Of a stretch of DNA of 64,000 bases, positions 24,289 to 32,137 are shown piece after piece. Each line of letters begins with the position of its first letter. Position 1 is the stretch's first letter. The notes under the pieces are model-generated. The model was not told the DNA's origin. It made no database searches and saw only the letters and a program-made list of their open reading frames with translations. A program made the position numbers and the translations under genes. Source of the stretch: Chloroflexota bacterium (GTDB lineage: Bacteria > Chloroflexota > Limnocylindria > Limnocylindrales > CSP1-4). Location of the stretch: NCBI GenBank assembly GCA_019637815.1, contig JAHBUZ010000004.1:162766-226765 (forward strand), in the 5' to 3' direction.

Positions 24289-25603
24289 CCTGCTGCAGGA
24301 GCTCGTCGAGACGTGGCCCCCCTCCGAGGAGACGCGAGGTGGCGGGTACGTGCGTGCGCCGCTCGCCAGCATGACGCCGATCGCCGCGGCGACGCTCGGA
24401 CCCGGCACGCGGCCCGGTCTGGCGGTCGTCGTGACGCAGGACCCGGCGGGTCGGCTGTCGCTCGCACCCCTGGCGCGTGATGCCGGCACGTGGCGGCGAG
24501 CCCGTCCCCGCGACGGCGCCTCGACCGCGGTGGTCGCCGGCGTGGCGTCGTTGCCCGAGCTCGCGGACGGGTTCCACTTCGAGCGACTGGTCGATCCGGG
24601 CCACCCCCAGGGGGAGCGGGCCATCGGGGTCGACCAGACGAACGAATCGGTCGTGGTCGGCGACCGCGTCGTCGTCAAGTGGCTCATCGAGCCGGTCCTC
24701 CGTGACCCCGCCATCGTGGACCTGCCGACGCATCTCGCGGCAGCCGGGTTCACGGCGATCCCGACCCCGCTCGGCAGCCTGCGCTGGGGCGTGGACGGGC
24801 GGATCGCGACCCTCGCCCAGGTCGCGGCATGGCTGCCCGACTCCGCGGACGGCTGGGACTGGTGCGTGACGGATGTCCTGGCGCACGTGCTCCACGGCAC
24901 GGCGTGCCCGGGTGACTGTCCCGGGATCCGCCTGGGTGCGCGGCTGGGCGAGCTCGCCGGTGCCCTCCATGTCGCGCTCGCCACGCCCACCCCGCTCATC
25001 CCGGCGCCCGTCATCCGGGCGGACCGGCGCCTGATCGGCGAATGGCATCGGACCGCGCTCGATGCCCTCGATCGAACGGTCGCGGCGGTGGACGGCGCCG
25101 CGCTCGCGCACCTCGAGCCCCGCGCCGACGCCCTGCGGGCACGCATCGACACGCTCGCCATGGTGGACACGACACCCATGCTCCGGATCCACGGTGACCT
25201 CCATGTCGGCCAGATCCTGCGGAGTGGCGACCGGCTCGTGGTCATCGACCTCGAGGACGACGTCTCGCTGCCCGTCTCGGAGCGAGGACGGCCACTGCCG
25301 GCGGCCCGGGACCTCGCCCAGCTGGACAGCAGCCTCGACCACATCGGTCGGATCGTCGACCGACGCACGGACGGTGCCCATGGGGCCGCGGTCGACGCCT
25401 GGGTGGACCACGCGCGGCAGGCATTCCTCGCCGCGTACGTGGAGACGCTCGCCGCCGCGGGCCACGCGGAGCTGTTCGATGCCCGACTCCTGGTCGCCTT
25501 CGAAGCGGAGCGCGTGTGTCGCGAGATGCTGTATGCCGCGGGGACGCTGCCACGCTGGATGTACGCACCGCTGGGGACGCTCCGCCGGATGATCCCACGA
25601 TGA
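24284..25603 (+). CDS. Maltokinase-family kinase, possibly a glucosamine kinase
   Basis: The 439-residue protein resembles the maltokinase/aminoglycoside-phosphotransferase fold. It has an N-terminal maltokinase-cap-like part, VVKWLIEPV as the ATP-contact strand, MLRIHGDLHVGQILRSGDR as the catalytic loop and VVIDLEDDV as the Mg-binding motif. Actinobacterial glucosamine kinases belong to this family, and the next gene is a SIS sugar-phosphate enzyme, which favours an amino-sugar substrate over maltose. The TTG start is chosen because GGAG lies 6 nt upstream; a GTG at 24254 is an alternative. Confidence 0.6.
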   Translation: MSLLQELVETWPPSEETRGGGYVRAPLASMTPIAAATLGPGTRPGLAVVVTQDPAGRLSLAPLARDAGTWRRARPRDGASTAVVAGVASLPELADGFHFERLVDPGHPQGERAIGVDQTNESVVVGDRVVVKWLIEPVLRDPAIVDLPTHLAAAGFTAIPTPLGSLRWGVDGRIATLAQVAAWLPDSADGWDWCVTDVLAHVLHGTACPGDCPGIRLGARLGELAGALHVALATPTPLIPAPVIRADRRLIGEWHRTALDALDRTVAAVDGAALAHLEPRADALRARIDTLAMVDTTPMLRIHGDLHVGQILRSGDRLVVIDLEDDVSLPVSERGRPLPAARDLAQLDSSLDHIGRIVDRRTDGAHGAAVDAWVDHARQAFLAAYVETLAAAGHAELFDARLLVAFEAERVCREMLYAAGTLPRWMYAPLGTLRRMIPR

Positions 25604-25643
25604 CGACCCACGACCACCGCCGGCTGACCAGGAGGGACGATCG

Positions 25644-26597
25644 ATGACCGACGGCACGGAGCTGCTGCGTGACCTGGAGCGCAAGCCGGAGGCGCTGGGG
25701 CGGCTCGCGACGGCGCTCGGCTCGGGTGATGCGCTCGCAGCGCTGCCGGCCACGCCGCCCCGCCGCGTGGTGCTCACGGGCATGGGTTCGTCGCGATACG
25801 CCGCGGAGGTCGTGGCTGCGCGACTGCGTTCACGGGGGATCGATACGGTCGCGGAGCTCGCCTCGCTCGAGGTGCGAACGCGGCCCGACCCGGACACGCT
25901 CGTGCTGGCCATCTCGGCGAGCGGCACGAGCGTCGAGACGCTCGATGCCGCGGACCGTCTGCGCGGCTCGCATCTCGTGGCCATCACCGAGCATCCGGAC
26001 TCCCCGCTTGCGGACGCCGCGGCCGGCGTGGTGCCGCTCCACGCGGGCCCGGAGACGTCCGGGGTGGCATGCCGGACGTTCCAGCACACGCTCCTGGTCC
26101 TCCTCGCCATCGAGGCGCGCTGGTCCGACGTGTCGCTGGACGTGCCCGACCTGTGTCGTCGGACCGCGGCTGCCACATCGTGGCTGCTCGACCATCGAGC
26201 CGACTGGCTGCCGGCGGTCGCGGATGCCCTCGATGGACCCGATGGCGTCCACGTGATCGCCCCCGCAGAGCGTTGGTCGAGCGCGCTGCAGTCGGCGCTC
26301 ATGGTCCGCGAGGGACCTCGTCGACCGGCGACGGGTTCCGAGACCGGCGACTGGTCCCATGTCGACGTCTATCTCACGACGACCCTCGACTACCGGGCGC
26401 TGTTCCTGCCCGGCTCCCGCTGGGACGCGCAGGCGCTCGACTGGCTCCGGCAGCGCGGCTCCACGGTGGTCGCGGTGGGCGGCGATGTCGCCGAGTCGGT
26501 CGCCACGGTGCGCTATCCGGGTGACGAGGACCCCCTCGTGGCGCTCACGACCGAGACGCTCGTGGCGGAGCTGGTCGCCGCCACCTGGTGGCGCTGA
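25644..26597 (+). CDS. SIS-domain sugar-phosphate isomerase/deaminase
   Basis: The 317-residue protein has two SIS domains. The first (about 35-145) has TGMGSSRYAAEVVAARL and LAISASGTSVETL, the phosphate-binding serines; the second follows GVHVIAPAERWSSALQSALM. It resembles the isomerase half of GlmS and SIS-type glucosamine-6-phosphate deaminases. It lies 40 bp after the kinase, with AGGAGGG 7 nt before the ATG, so kinase and isomerase may act in sequence on an amino sugar. Confidence 0.72.
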   Translation: MTDGTELLRDLERKPEALGRLATALGSGDALAALPATPPRRVVLTGMGSSRYAAEVVAARLRSRGIDTVAELASLEVRTRPDPDTLVLAISASGTSVETLDAADRLRGSHLVAITEHPDSPLADAAAGVVPLHAGPETSGVACRTFQHTLLVLLAIEARWSDVSLDVPDLCRRTAAATSWLLDHRADWLPAVADALDGPDGVHVIAPAERWSSALQSALMVREGPRRPATGSETGDWSHVDVYLTTTLDYRALFLPGSRWDAQALDWLRQRGSTVVAVGGDVAESVATVRYPGDEDPLVALTTETLVAELVAATWWR

Positions 26598-26755
26598 CCC
26601 GGGCTCCACGTGACCACCCGGTGGGATCGGACGTGGGCCCGACGGGGCCGTGTGGTGGCATCGGACCGGGCCGGTGTCTCCAGGTATCCGCCGCGATCCC
26701 GGAAGCACGGCCGCAGCGTCGGGCACGGCCGAGGGACGACACATCGACGTGGGCA
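26598..26755. other. Intergenic, no feature seen
   Basis: I see no gene, repeat or clear hairpin here. Together with the TetR remnant that follows, the gap without an intact gene runs to 27005. Confidence 0.4.
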
Positions 26756-26977
26756 CTACGACGACATCCGACCGGGGTGCGTCGCCGCGGTGCCCACGCT
26801 GGTACGGGGAGGTCCCTCCATGGCGGCAGTGGGCGGTGCTTGCAGGAGCAGATGCTTGAGGCTCTCGGCCAGCCACGTGCGATAGCGCTCCACCGGCCAG
26901 CCGCGCGTCCGGGTGAGCAGCATGTAGACCTCGGTCGAGCTCACGGCCCAAGCCGTGTCGGCAGCCTCACGCCGGCC
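26756..26977 (-). pseudogene. Remnant of a TetR-family regulator, C-terminal part
   Basis: The minus-strand frame from an in-frame stop at 26978-26980 encodes DTAWAVSSTEVYMLLTRTRG then WPVERYRTWLAESLKHLLL. This matches the end of the ligand-binding domain of many TetR/AcrR regulators. No DNA-binding domain and no usable start precede it; the antitoxin promoter of the next gene begins where the rest should be. It looks like a truncated, dead gene. Confidence 0.6.
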
Positions 26978-26982
26978 TCATC

Positions 26983-26999
26983 TGATAGCGTGATAGCAT
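26983..26999 (+). promoter_or_regulatory. Direct repeat and -10 box of the fitAB-type module
   Basis: TGATAGCG and TGATAGCA lie back to back. TAGCAT (26994-26999) is 6 nt before the GTG start, a leaderless-type -10 box, so the repeat is well placed for autoregulation. Confidence 0.5.
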
Positions 27000-27005
27000 C
27001 GCATC

Positions 27006-27254
27006 GTGGCACAGTTGCTGATCCGCCGGATCGATGAGGACGTGAAAGTGAAGCTCCAGCAGCGTGCCCGCCGTCATGGTCGGAGCACAGAGGAAGAGGT
27101 CCGTGAGATCCTGCGGGACGCGGTCCGTGACGACACCGAGCCCGAGTCCGGCCTCGGCAGCCGGATCGCGGCTCGGTTCCGCGATATCGGCTTCGATGAG
27201 CCCGTGGAGGAGTTCCGGGGTCAGCCGGCCCGGATCATCGAGTTCGAGGAGTGA
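27006..27254 (+). CDS. FitA-type antitoxin
   Basis: The 82-residue protein begins MAQLLIRRIDEDVKVKLQQR and continues RRHGRSTEEEVREILRDAV, the Arc/FitA ribbon-helix-helix. Its C-terminal RIIEFEE should wrap the toxin. The toxin gene overlaps by 4 bp (GTGA). Confidence 0.88.
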   Translation: MAQLLIRRIDEDVKVKLQQRARRHGRSTEEEVREILRDAVRDDTEPESGLGSRIAARFRDIGFDEPVEEFRGQPARIIEFEE

Positions 27255-27691
27255 TCATCCTCGATACCAACGTCGTCTCCGAGCTCATGCGAGGCACACC
27301 CGATCCGATGGTCCAGGCGTGGCTGGACCATCAGCCGGCGACCTCCATCTGGACGACCTCGGTGACCGTGTTCGAGCTGCGTACCAGCATCGAGTCCCTG
27401 CAGCCCAGCCACCGACGGGCGGCCCTGGAACGCGAGTTCCAGGCGGTCATCCACGACGACCTCGGGGGCCGCATCCAGTCCTTCGACGTCCCTGCGGCGA
27501 CCAGGTCGGCCGAGATCGTCGCGGCACGCCGGCGGGCGGGTCGTCCCGTCGAGGTGCGCGACGTCCAGATCGCGGGCATCGCGCTTGCGCGCCGCGCCAC
27601 CCTGGCGACCCGCAACACGCGTCACTTCGAAGGACTCGGCGTGCCGCTCATCGATCCGTGGGCGGTCGCAGGGACTCCCGCCGATCCCTGA
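27251..27691 (+). CDS. FitB-type PIN toxin
   Basis: The 146-residue PIN nuclease has MIILDTNVVSELMRGTPDP, FELRTSIESL, VRDVQIAGIALARRATLATR and NTRHFEGLGV. The acidic residues in these motifs are the metal ligands of the family. It forms a two-gene toxin-antitoxin operon with the upstream antitoxin. Confidence 0.9.
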   Translation: MIILDTNVVSELMRGTPDPMVQAWLDHQPATSIWTTSVTVFELRTSIESLQPSHRRAALEREFQAVIHDDLGGRIQSFDVPAATRSAEIVAARRRAGRPVEVRDVQIAGIALARRATLATRNTRHFEGLGVPLIDPWAVAGTPADP

Positions 27692-27726
27692 CACGCGTCC
27701 CTCTCGCGGCAGCGGCTCCTCGTCGT

Positions 27727-27743
27727 CTACGTCATCCGTCGCA
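27727..27743 (+). promoter_or_regulatory. 17-bp motif shared with 45356-45372
   Basis: CTACGTCATCCGTCGCA here abuts a -35 box (TTGACA at 27744). An identical 17-mer lies upstream of the receiver-like gene at 45430. It may be a response-regulator binding site. Confidence 0.4.
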
Positions 27744-27773
27744 TTGACAGGTGCCGAGGCGCACCGCTACCCT
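27744..27773 (+). promoter_or_regulatory. Promoter of the exporter leader
   Basis: TTGACA (27744-27749) is followed after 18 bp by TACCCT (27768-27773), or after 17 bp by CTACCC. This is the best consensus -35 in the window. Transcription would start near 27780, about 380 bp before the exporter gene. Confidence 0.6.
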
Positions 27774-27842
27774 GCCCTACGGCGCGGTGGACGCTCACCC
27801 CACCACCCACGCGCCCGAGTCACGAAAGGAGCACGAAGCCAG

Positions 27843-27941
27843 ATGAAGATGCATGTCGGCTTCACCAGCGTCGCAGCCATCGCGCTGCGAACGCGGCTGC
27901 CCATCGGCGCCGCGGACGCGGGAGAGGTGTGCCCTTCGTAG
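27843..27941 (+). CDS. Candidate leader peptide, 32 codons
   Basis: A short frame MKMHVGFTSVAAIALRTRLP and 12 more residues follows AAAGGAG at 11-nt spacing. Its stop is 9 nt before a small perfect hairpin (27951-27965) and 34 nt before a Rho-independent terminator. The order promoter, short ORF, hairpin, terminator, transporter genes is that of an attenuation leader. The coding status is unproven. Confidence 0.4.
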   Translation: MKMHVGFTSVAAIALRTRLPIGAADAGEVCPS

Positions 27942-27950
27942 ATCCTCATC

Positions 27951-27965
27951 GGCGCGGACCGCGCC
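27951..27965 (+). other. Small hairpin after the leader ORF
   Basis: GGCGCG and CGCGCC pair perfectly around a GAC triloop, directly after the leader-ORF stop. It could act as a pause hairpin. Confidence 0.45.
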
Positions 27966-27975
27966 CCTGACGATC

Positions 27976-28009
27976 GAGCCGGAGGGCCACAGGAGCCCCC
28001 GGCTTTTTT
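27976..28009 (+). terminator. Rho-independent terminator with T6
   Basis: AGCCGG (27977-27982) pairs with CCGGCT (27999-28004), an inner GGG/CCC extends the stem, and six T follow (28004-28009). It is the only clear T-tract terminator I found in the window. It lies 150 bp before the exporter ATPase start, in the leader. Confidence 0.75.
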
Positions 28010-28160
28010 GATGCCGCCAGGCATCGAGCCGACTCCCGCGACGATCACGGGGGCTCCGGGACGGTATCGGTCGCAGCCGACACCGGGTCATCCACGACCA
28101 CATCCATCCGAAGCCCCACTCGCCGGCGCCGTGCCGGCGGACCATCCAGGGAGCGACATC

Positions 28161-29093
28161 GTGGCCCTCACCTTGGAGCCGCATCAGCCCGAGACCGCCA
28201 GCCAGCCATCGGAGACCCTGGTGGCACCGGTGGATCGGGTGCCCGCACCGGCGCCCCACGTCCGGCGACCCGCGCCTCCTCGTGGGGCGGTCCCGGCACT
28301 GCTCATCGACCATGTCACCAAGCGGTTCATCGTGGGTCGCAAGAAGAAGTCGGTCGTGGCCGTGGACGATGTCTCCATCCGCATCGAGCGGGGCGAGACA
28401 TACGGTGTCCTGGGCGCGAACGGCGGTGGCAAGTCCACCCTCATCCGGCTGGTCAGCACGCTGCTGACCATCGACAGCGGCCGGGTGGAGGTGTTCGGTC
28501 ACGACATCGAGCGCGAGGAGATGGCCGTCAAGCGGCTCATCAACCGGGTCTCGGTGGACGCCGCGTTCTTCAAGAAGCTGTCGCCCTTCGAGAACCTCAT
28601 CTACGCGGCGCGTCTGTATGGCCTGGATGCGGGCACGGCACGCCGGGAGTCGGTGGCCATCCTGGCCCGGCTCGGCATCGCCGAGTCACGCCTGTCCCGA
28701 CCCCTGGAGCAGATGAGCCGGGGGATGCAGCAGAAGGTCGCCATCGCGCGGGCCCTGCTGACGAGCCCGACGCTGCTCCTGCTGGACGAGCCCACGACCG
28801 GTCTCGACCCGCGCTCCAAGCTGGAGGTCCAGACCTTCATCGAGGAGATCCGGGACAGCCACGACGCCACGATCGTGCTCACCACGCACGACCTGGCCGA
28901 GGCGGACCGGCTGTGTGACCGCCTCGCGATCCTCAACGAGGGCCGCGTCGTGGTCGAGGGCACGCCCGAGGAGCTGGTGGCACGGGTCGCGCGGGAGCAC
29001 GGCCAGCCACCCACGCTCGAGAGCGTGTTCATGACCTGGACCGGACGGTCCCTGGACGACGACACCGAGGAGGACGATGACGATGACGACTGA
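28161..29093 (+). CDS. ABC-2 type exporter ATPase with acidic tail
   Basis: The 310-residue ATPase has a 50-residue Pro-rich lead, then Walker A GANGGGKST, signature MSRGMQQKV, Walker B LLLLDEPTTGLD and LTTHDLAEAD. It belongs to the DrrA/CcmA-type exporters. The last residues are DDDTEEDDDDDD, an unusual highly acidic end. The GTG start is chosen for the CAGGGAG 7 nt upstream. It is preceded by a leader with a terminator, so expression may be regulated by read-through. Confidence 0.88.
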   Translation: MALTLEPHQPETASQPSETLVAPVDRVPAPAPHVRRPAPPRGAVPALLIDHVTKRFIVGRKKKSVVAVDDVSIRIERGETYGVLGANGGGKSTLIRLVSTLLTIDSGRVEVFGHDIEREEMAVKRLINRVSVDAAFFKKLSPFENLIYAARLYGLDAGTARRESVAILARLGIAESRLSRPLEQMSRGMQQKVAIARALLTSPTLLLLDEPTTGLDPRSKLEVQTFIEEIRDSHDATIVLTTHDLAEADRLCDRLAILNEGRVVVEGTPEELVARVAREHGQPPTLESVFMTWTGRSLDDDTEEDDDDDD

Positions 29094-29191
29094 CCTGACG
29101 CCTCGACCGACCCGCCTGCGCCGCGCGGGGGCTCGCGCCCACCGCCCGCAGCACCCGACCACACCCTCGACATCACCTGGAGATCATCGCG

Positions 29192-29401
29192 ATGCTTGGC
29201 CGTCATCCATATGACCACGCCTTCGCGCACAGCGTGAGGGCCGAACAGCTCGCCGAGGCCGCCGACCATCGGCTGGCGCGAGCGGCTCGATCACGGGCCG
29301 ACCACCACGGCGCCCTGGCGCCCATCGGTCGCCTGTTCGTCCGCGTGGGCGTCGCCCTCGGTGGCGAGTCCACCACCTTCACACCGGTCCGGTCGCGATG
29401 A
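29192..29401 (+). CDS. Small hypothetical protein coupled to the exporter permease
   Basis: The 69-residue product begins MLGRHPYDHAFAHSVRAEQL and is rich in Ala, Arg and His, with no signal peptide. GGAG lies 9 nt before the ATG and its TGA overlaps the permease ATG by 4 bp, so it is a real link in the operon rather than a chance frame. I do not recognise a family. It could be a small accessory or regulatory subunit of the exporter. Confidence 0.6.
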   Translation: MLGRHPYDHAFAHSVRAEQLAEAADHRLARAARSRADHHGALAPIGRLFVRVGVALGGESTTFTPVRSR

Positions 29402-30246
29402 GCGGCCAGCCCGGATCCCTGCCGGAGCTCCGGAGCCCGAGCCTCGCGACGACGCTCGTGCGGGAGCTCCGGGGCAGCTACGCCTTCATCGAGCGCAACC
29501 TGTTCCTGGTCAAGCGCTACTGGGGCTGGGAGTTCGCGTTCCTCGTGTACGCGGTCGCGGGCGCCCTGTCCATCACGTTCATCGGCGCGGAGCTGGAGAA
29601 CCAGCGGCTCCTGCTGTCGCTGATGATCGGTGCCATCTTCTGGAACTACCTCTCGATCGTGTTCGGCTTCATCGCCGAGACGGTCGCCTGGGAGCGCTGG
29701 GAGGGCACCCTCGAATACACCTTCATGGCGCCCGTGCGTCGCTGGGTCCAGCTGCTGGGCTCCACGATGTTCGCGGTGCTCTATGGCCTCGTGCACACGG
29801 CGGTCATCCTCGTCGTGCTCACGCTGTTCTTCGGGCTCGACCTGTCGCATGCCGACTTCGGCACCGCGGCCGTGATGATGATCATCGGCTCGGCATCGTT
29901 CATCGGCATCGGCATGATGGCCGCGGTGCTGCCGCTCATGTACGTGGAGCGGGGCGCCCAGATGACCTTCGTGCTCCAGTCGCTGCTGCTCCTCGTGAGC
30001 GGCGTGTACTACAGCATCGAGGTGCTGCCGGACTGGATGCAGGTCATCTCCTGGTTCTCGCCGGCGACCTACGTCCTCGATGGCGTCCGCCAGGGCCTCA
30101 TCGATGGCACGCCCATCACGGCGCTGTGGCATGACGTCTGGCCGCTGGTCATCATGGCGGTCGTGCTCATCCCGCTCGGCGTCTGGGTCTTCGGCCAGGC
30201 GGAGCGGTACGCGAAGCGGACCGGCAAGCTCAAGAGGGTCGGCTGA
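29398..30246 (+). CDS. ABC-2 type exporter permease
   Basis: The 282-residue membrane protein has six predicted helices, with WERWEGTLEYTFMAPVRRW in the first cytoplasmic loop and GVYYSIEVLPDWMQVISWFS before helix 6, both typical of ABC-2 permeases. It works with the ATPase at 28161. The stop overlaps the rsgA start by one base (TGATG). Confidence 0.88.
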   Translation: MSGQPGSLPELRSPSLATTLVRELRGSYAFIERNLFLVKRYWGWEFAFLVYAVAGALSITFIGAELENQRLLLSLMIGAIFWNYLSIVFGFIAETVAWERWEGTLEYTFMAPVRRWVQLLGSTMFAVLYGLVHTAVILVVLTLFFGLDLSHADFGTAAVMMIIGSASFIGIGMMAAVLPLMYVERGAQMTFVLQSLLLLVSGVYYSIEVLPDWMQVISWFSPATYVLDGVRQGLIDGTPITALWHDVWPLVIMAVVLIPLGVWVFGQAERYAKRTGKLKRVG

Positions 30247-31361
30247 TGGGCGCCACGCCCCGGCCGGCCCTTGAGCCGCTGGGCTGGGACGCCCGGCGTG
30301 AGACCGCGTTCGCCGTCCATGCGGCGGCGGGCCAGGTCCCGGGTCGGGTCCTCGGTACCGCGCGGGGGTCCGTGCGTGCCCGCACCGAGTCGGGTGACGT
30401 CTCGGTCATCGTGCAGCGCGGCTTCCGCCGGGACGCCCTGACGACCGCCGACTTCCCTGCCGTCGGTGACTGGCTGGCACTGGAACCGGTCGCCGATGGC
30501 CAGGCGGCCCTGCGCGCCGTGCTGCCTCGCGCCAGCCGGTTCGCCCGGGGGGATCACGACGCACAACGCATCCAGGGCGGCATCCACGCCGAGGAGCAGG
30601 TCGTCGCGGCGAACGTGGACACGGTCATCATCGTGGCCGCGCTCACCCGTGACCTGAACCTGCGACGTCTCGAGCGGTACCTCGCCCTCGCGTGGTCGAG
30701 CGGCGCTGATCCCGTCGTCCTGCTCAACAAGGCGGACCTGTGTGACGACGTGCCGGCCCGCCTCGGCGAGGTGCGCGCAATCGCCGGTGGTGCACCCGTC
30801 CTCGTCGCGAGCGCGCTGCACGGCGAGGGTGTCGATGCCCTGGCCGCGTGGTTCGGCGCCGGGCGCACCGTGGTGCTGCTGGGTTCCTCGGGTGTCGGCA
30901 AGTCGACCATCACCAACCTGCTCCTGGGCGAGGCGCGCCAGGCCGTCCGGGACGTTCGCGAGGACGACTCCCGGGGCCGCCACACGACCACCGCGCGTGA
31001 GCTGTTCGTGCTGCCGAGCGGTGGCCTGCTCATCGATACTCCGGGCATGCGATCGATGGGCCTCTGGGAGGCGGACGAGGGCCTGGAGCGAGCGTTCGAG
31101 GAGATCGACGCCCTGGCGGCCGCATGCCGCTTCTCCGACTGCACCCACGAGGTGGAGCCCGGCTGCGCGGTCCTCGCGGCGATCGAGGCCGGCACGCTGA
31201 CGGCGGACCGGCTGCGGGCACGGCGCAAGCTCCAGCGGGAGCTGGGGGCCGTGGCACTGCGCTCCGATCCGGTGGAGCAGCGGCGCTCCGCGAAGCGCTT
31301 CGGACGGATCGTCCGGGAGGCCGGTCGTGCCGCCGAGCAGAAGCGGTACGGGGCCCGGTGA
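30246..31361 (+). CDS. rsgA: Ribosome small-subunit-dependent GTPase A
   Basis: The 371-residue circularly permuted GTPase matures the 30S subunit. An N-terminal OB-fold region (about 30-110) is followed by NKAD (G4), the P-loop LLGSSGVGKSTITN, RGRHTTTAREL (switch region), LIDTPGMRSMGLW (G3), and the zinc site CRFSDCTHEVEPGC. Motif order G4-G1-G3 is the permutation expected for RsgA. It is translated as part of an exporter-rsgA-GNAT chain with overlapping ends. Confidence 0.95.
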   Translation: MGATPRPALEPLGWDARRETAFAVHAAAGQVPGRVLGTARGSVRARTESGDVSVIVQRGFRRDALTTADFPAVGDWLALEPVADGQAALRAVLPRASRFARGDHDAQRIQGGIHAEEQVVAANVDTVIIVAALTRDLNLRRLERYLALAWSSGADPVVLLNKADLCDDVPARLGEVRAIAGGAPVLVASALHGEGVDALAAWFGAGRTVVLLGSSGVGKSTITNLLLGEARQAVRDVREDDSRGRHTTTARELFVLPSGGLLIDTPGMRSMGLWEADEGLERAFEEIDALAAACRFSDCTHEVEPGCAVLAAIEAGTLTADRLRARRKLQRELGAVALRSDPVEQRRSAKRFGRIVREAGRAAEQKRYGAR

Positions 31362-32137
31362 CAGCGCCCGTCTCGTCACGCGCACCGGCTGGCGAGGTGC
31401 CGCTCCCCGATCCGGGCTGGTTGACGGCGGCCGCCGCGGCCAACATGGCGGGCTGGCACGACCTCCACATCCGGTCCCTCGGACGGGTCACGGCGTGGGA
31501 GGGCGGTCTGTGGCACAGCACCGACGTGCTGCCGTCCATCTTCTTCCAGGCTGTCGCCATCCGACCCGGCGCCTCAACGGACGTCCTCGCCCGGATCGTG
31601 CCCCGCGAAGGCTGGGTGGCGGTGTGCGACCCGTGGTGGGACATGGACCCGACCGCGCTGGGCTTCCGGGAGCAGTCCTCCCCTGGCTGGATGGTGCGTC
31701 CGGCCGGACCGGTCCCGGACCTGCCCCCACCAGCGGCACTGAGCATCGAGCGCGTCGGGGATACGGCAGGCATGGTCGCGTTCGAGCAGACCGCGGCGGT
31801 CGGCTTCGAGGCGGGTGTCATCCGACCGGGGACCTGGCATGGCCCGGAGGTCGCCCGTGACCCACGGCTCATCACCATCGTGGGCTGGGCGGACGGCCGA
31901 CCGGCGGCCGTGGGGATGGGCTTCGTGGAGGCTGGTGTCATCGGTGTCTACGGCATCACCACCGTGCCGGAGGCACGTCGTCGGGGCTTCGCCTCGTCGG
32001 TGACGGGCCACATCCTCGCGCAGCGGCCGGACCTGCCTGCCGTGCTCCAGCCGAGCACCATGGCCCGACCCATCTACGAGCGTCTCGGGTTCGTCCCCTT
32101 CGGTCGCTTCCGCACCTGGGCACGAGGAGGTCGCTGA
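31358..32137 (+). CDS. GNAT-family acetyltransferase
   Basis: The 259-residue protein has a C-terminal GNAT fold with the acetyl-CoA loop PEARRRGFASSVTGHIL after VYGITTV, and YERLGFVPFGRFRTWARG at the end. The N-terminal half may be a second, degenerate GNAT lobe. GTG start and upstream stop overlap by 4 bp. The substrate is unknown. Confidence 0.78.
   Translation: MTAPVSSRAPAGEVPLPDPGWLTAAAAANMAGWHDLHIRSLGRVTAWEGGLWHSTDVLPSIFFQAVAIRPGASTDVLARIVPREGWVAVCDPWWDMDPTALGFREQSSPGWMVRPAGPVPDLPPPAALSIERVGDTAGMVAFEQTAAVGFEAGVIRPGTWHGPEVARDPRLITIVGWADGRPAAVGMGFVEAGVIGVYGITTVPEARRRGFASSVTGHILAQRPDLPAVLQPSTMARPIYERLGFVPFGRFRTWARGGR

Noticed and set aside
23681..26302. Very long minus-strand frame over the kinase and SIS genes
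   Set aside because: Composition is Ser/Arg-rich nonsense typical of antisense in GC-rich DNA and conflicts with three well-supported genes.
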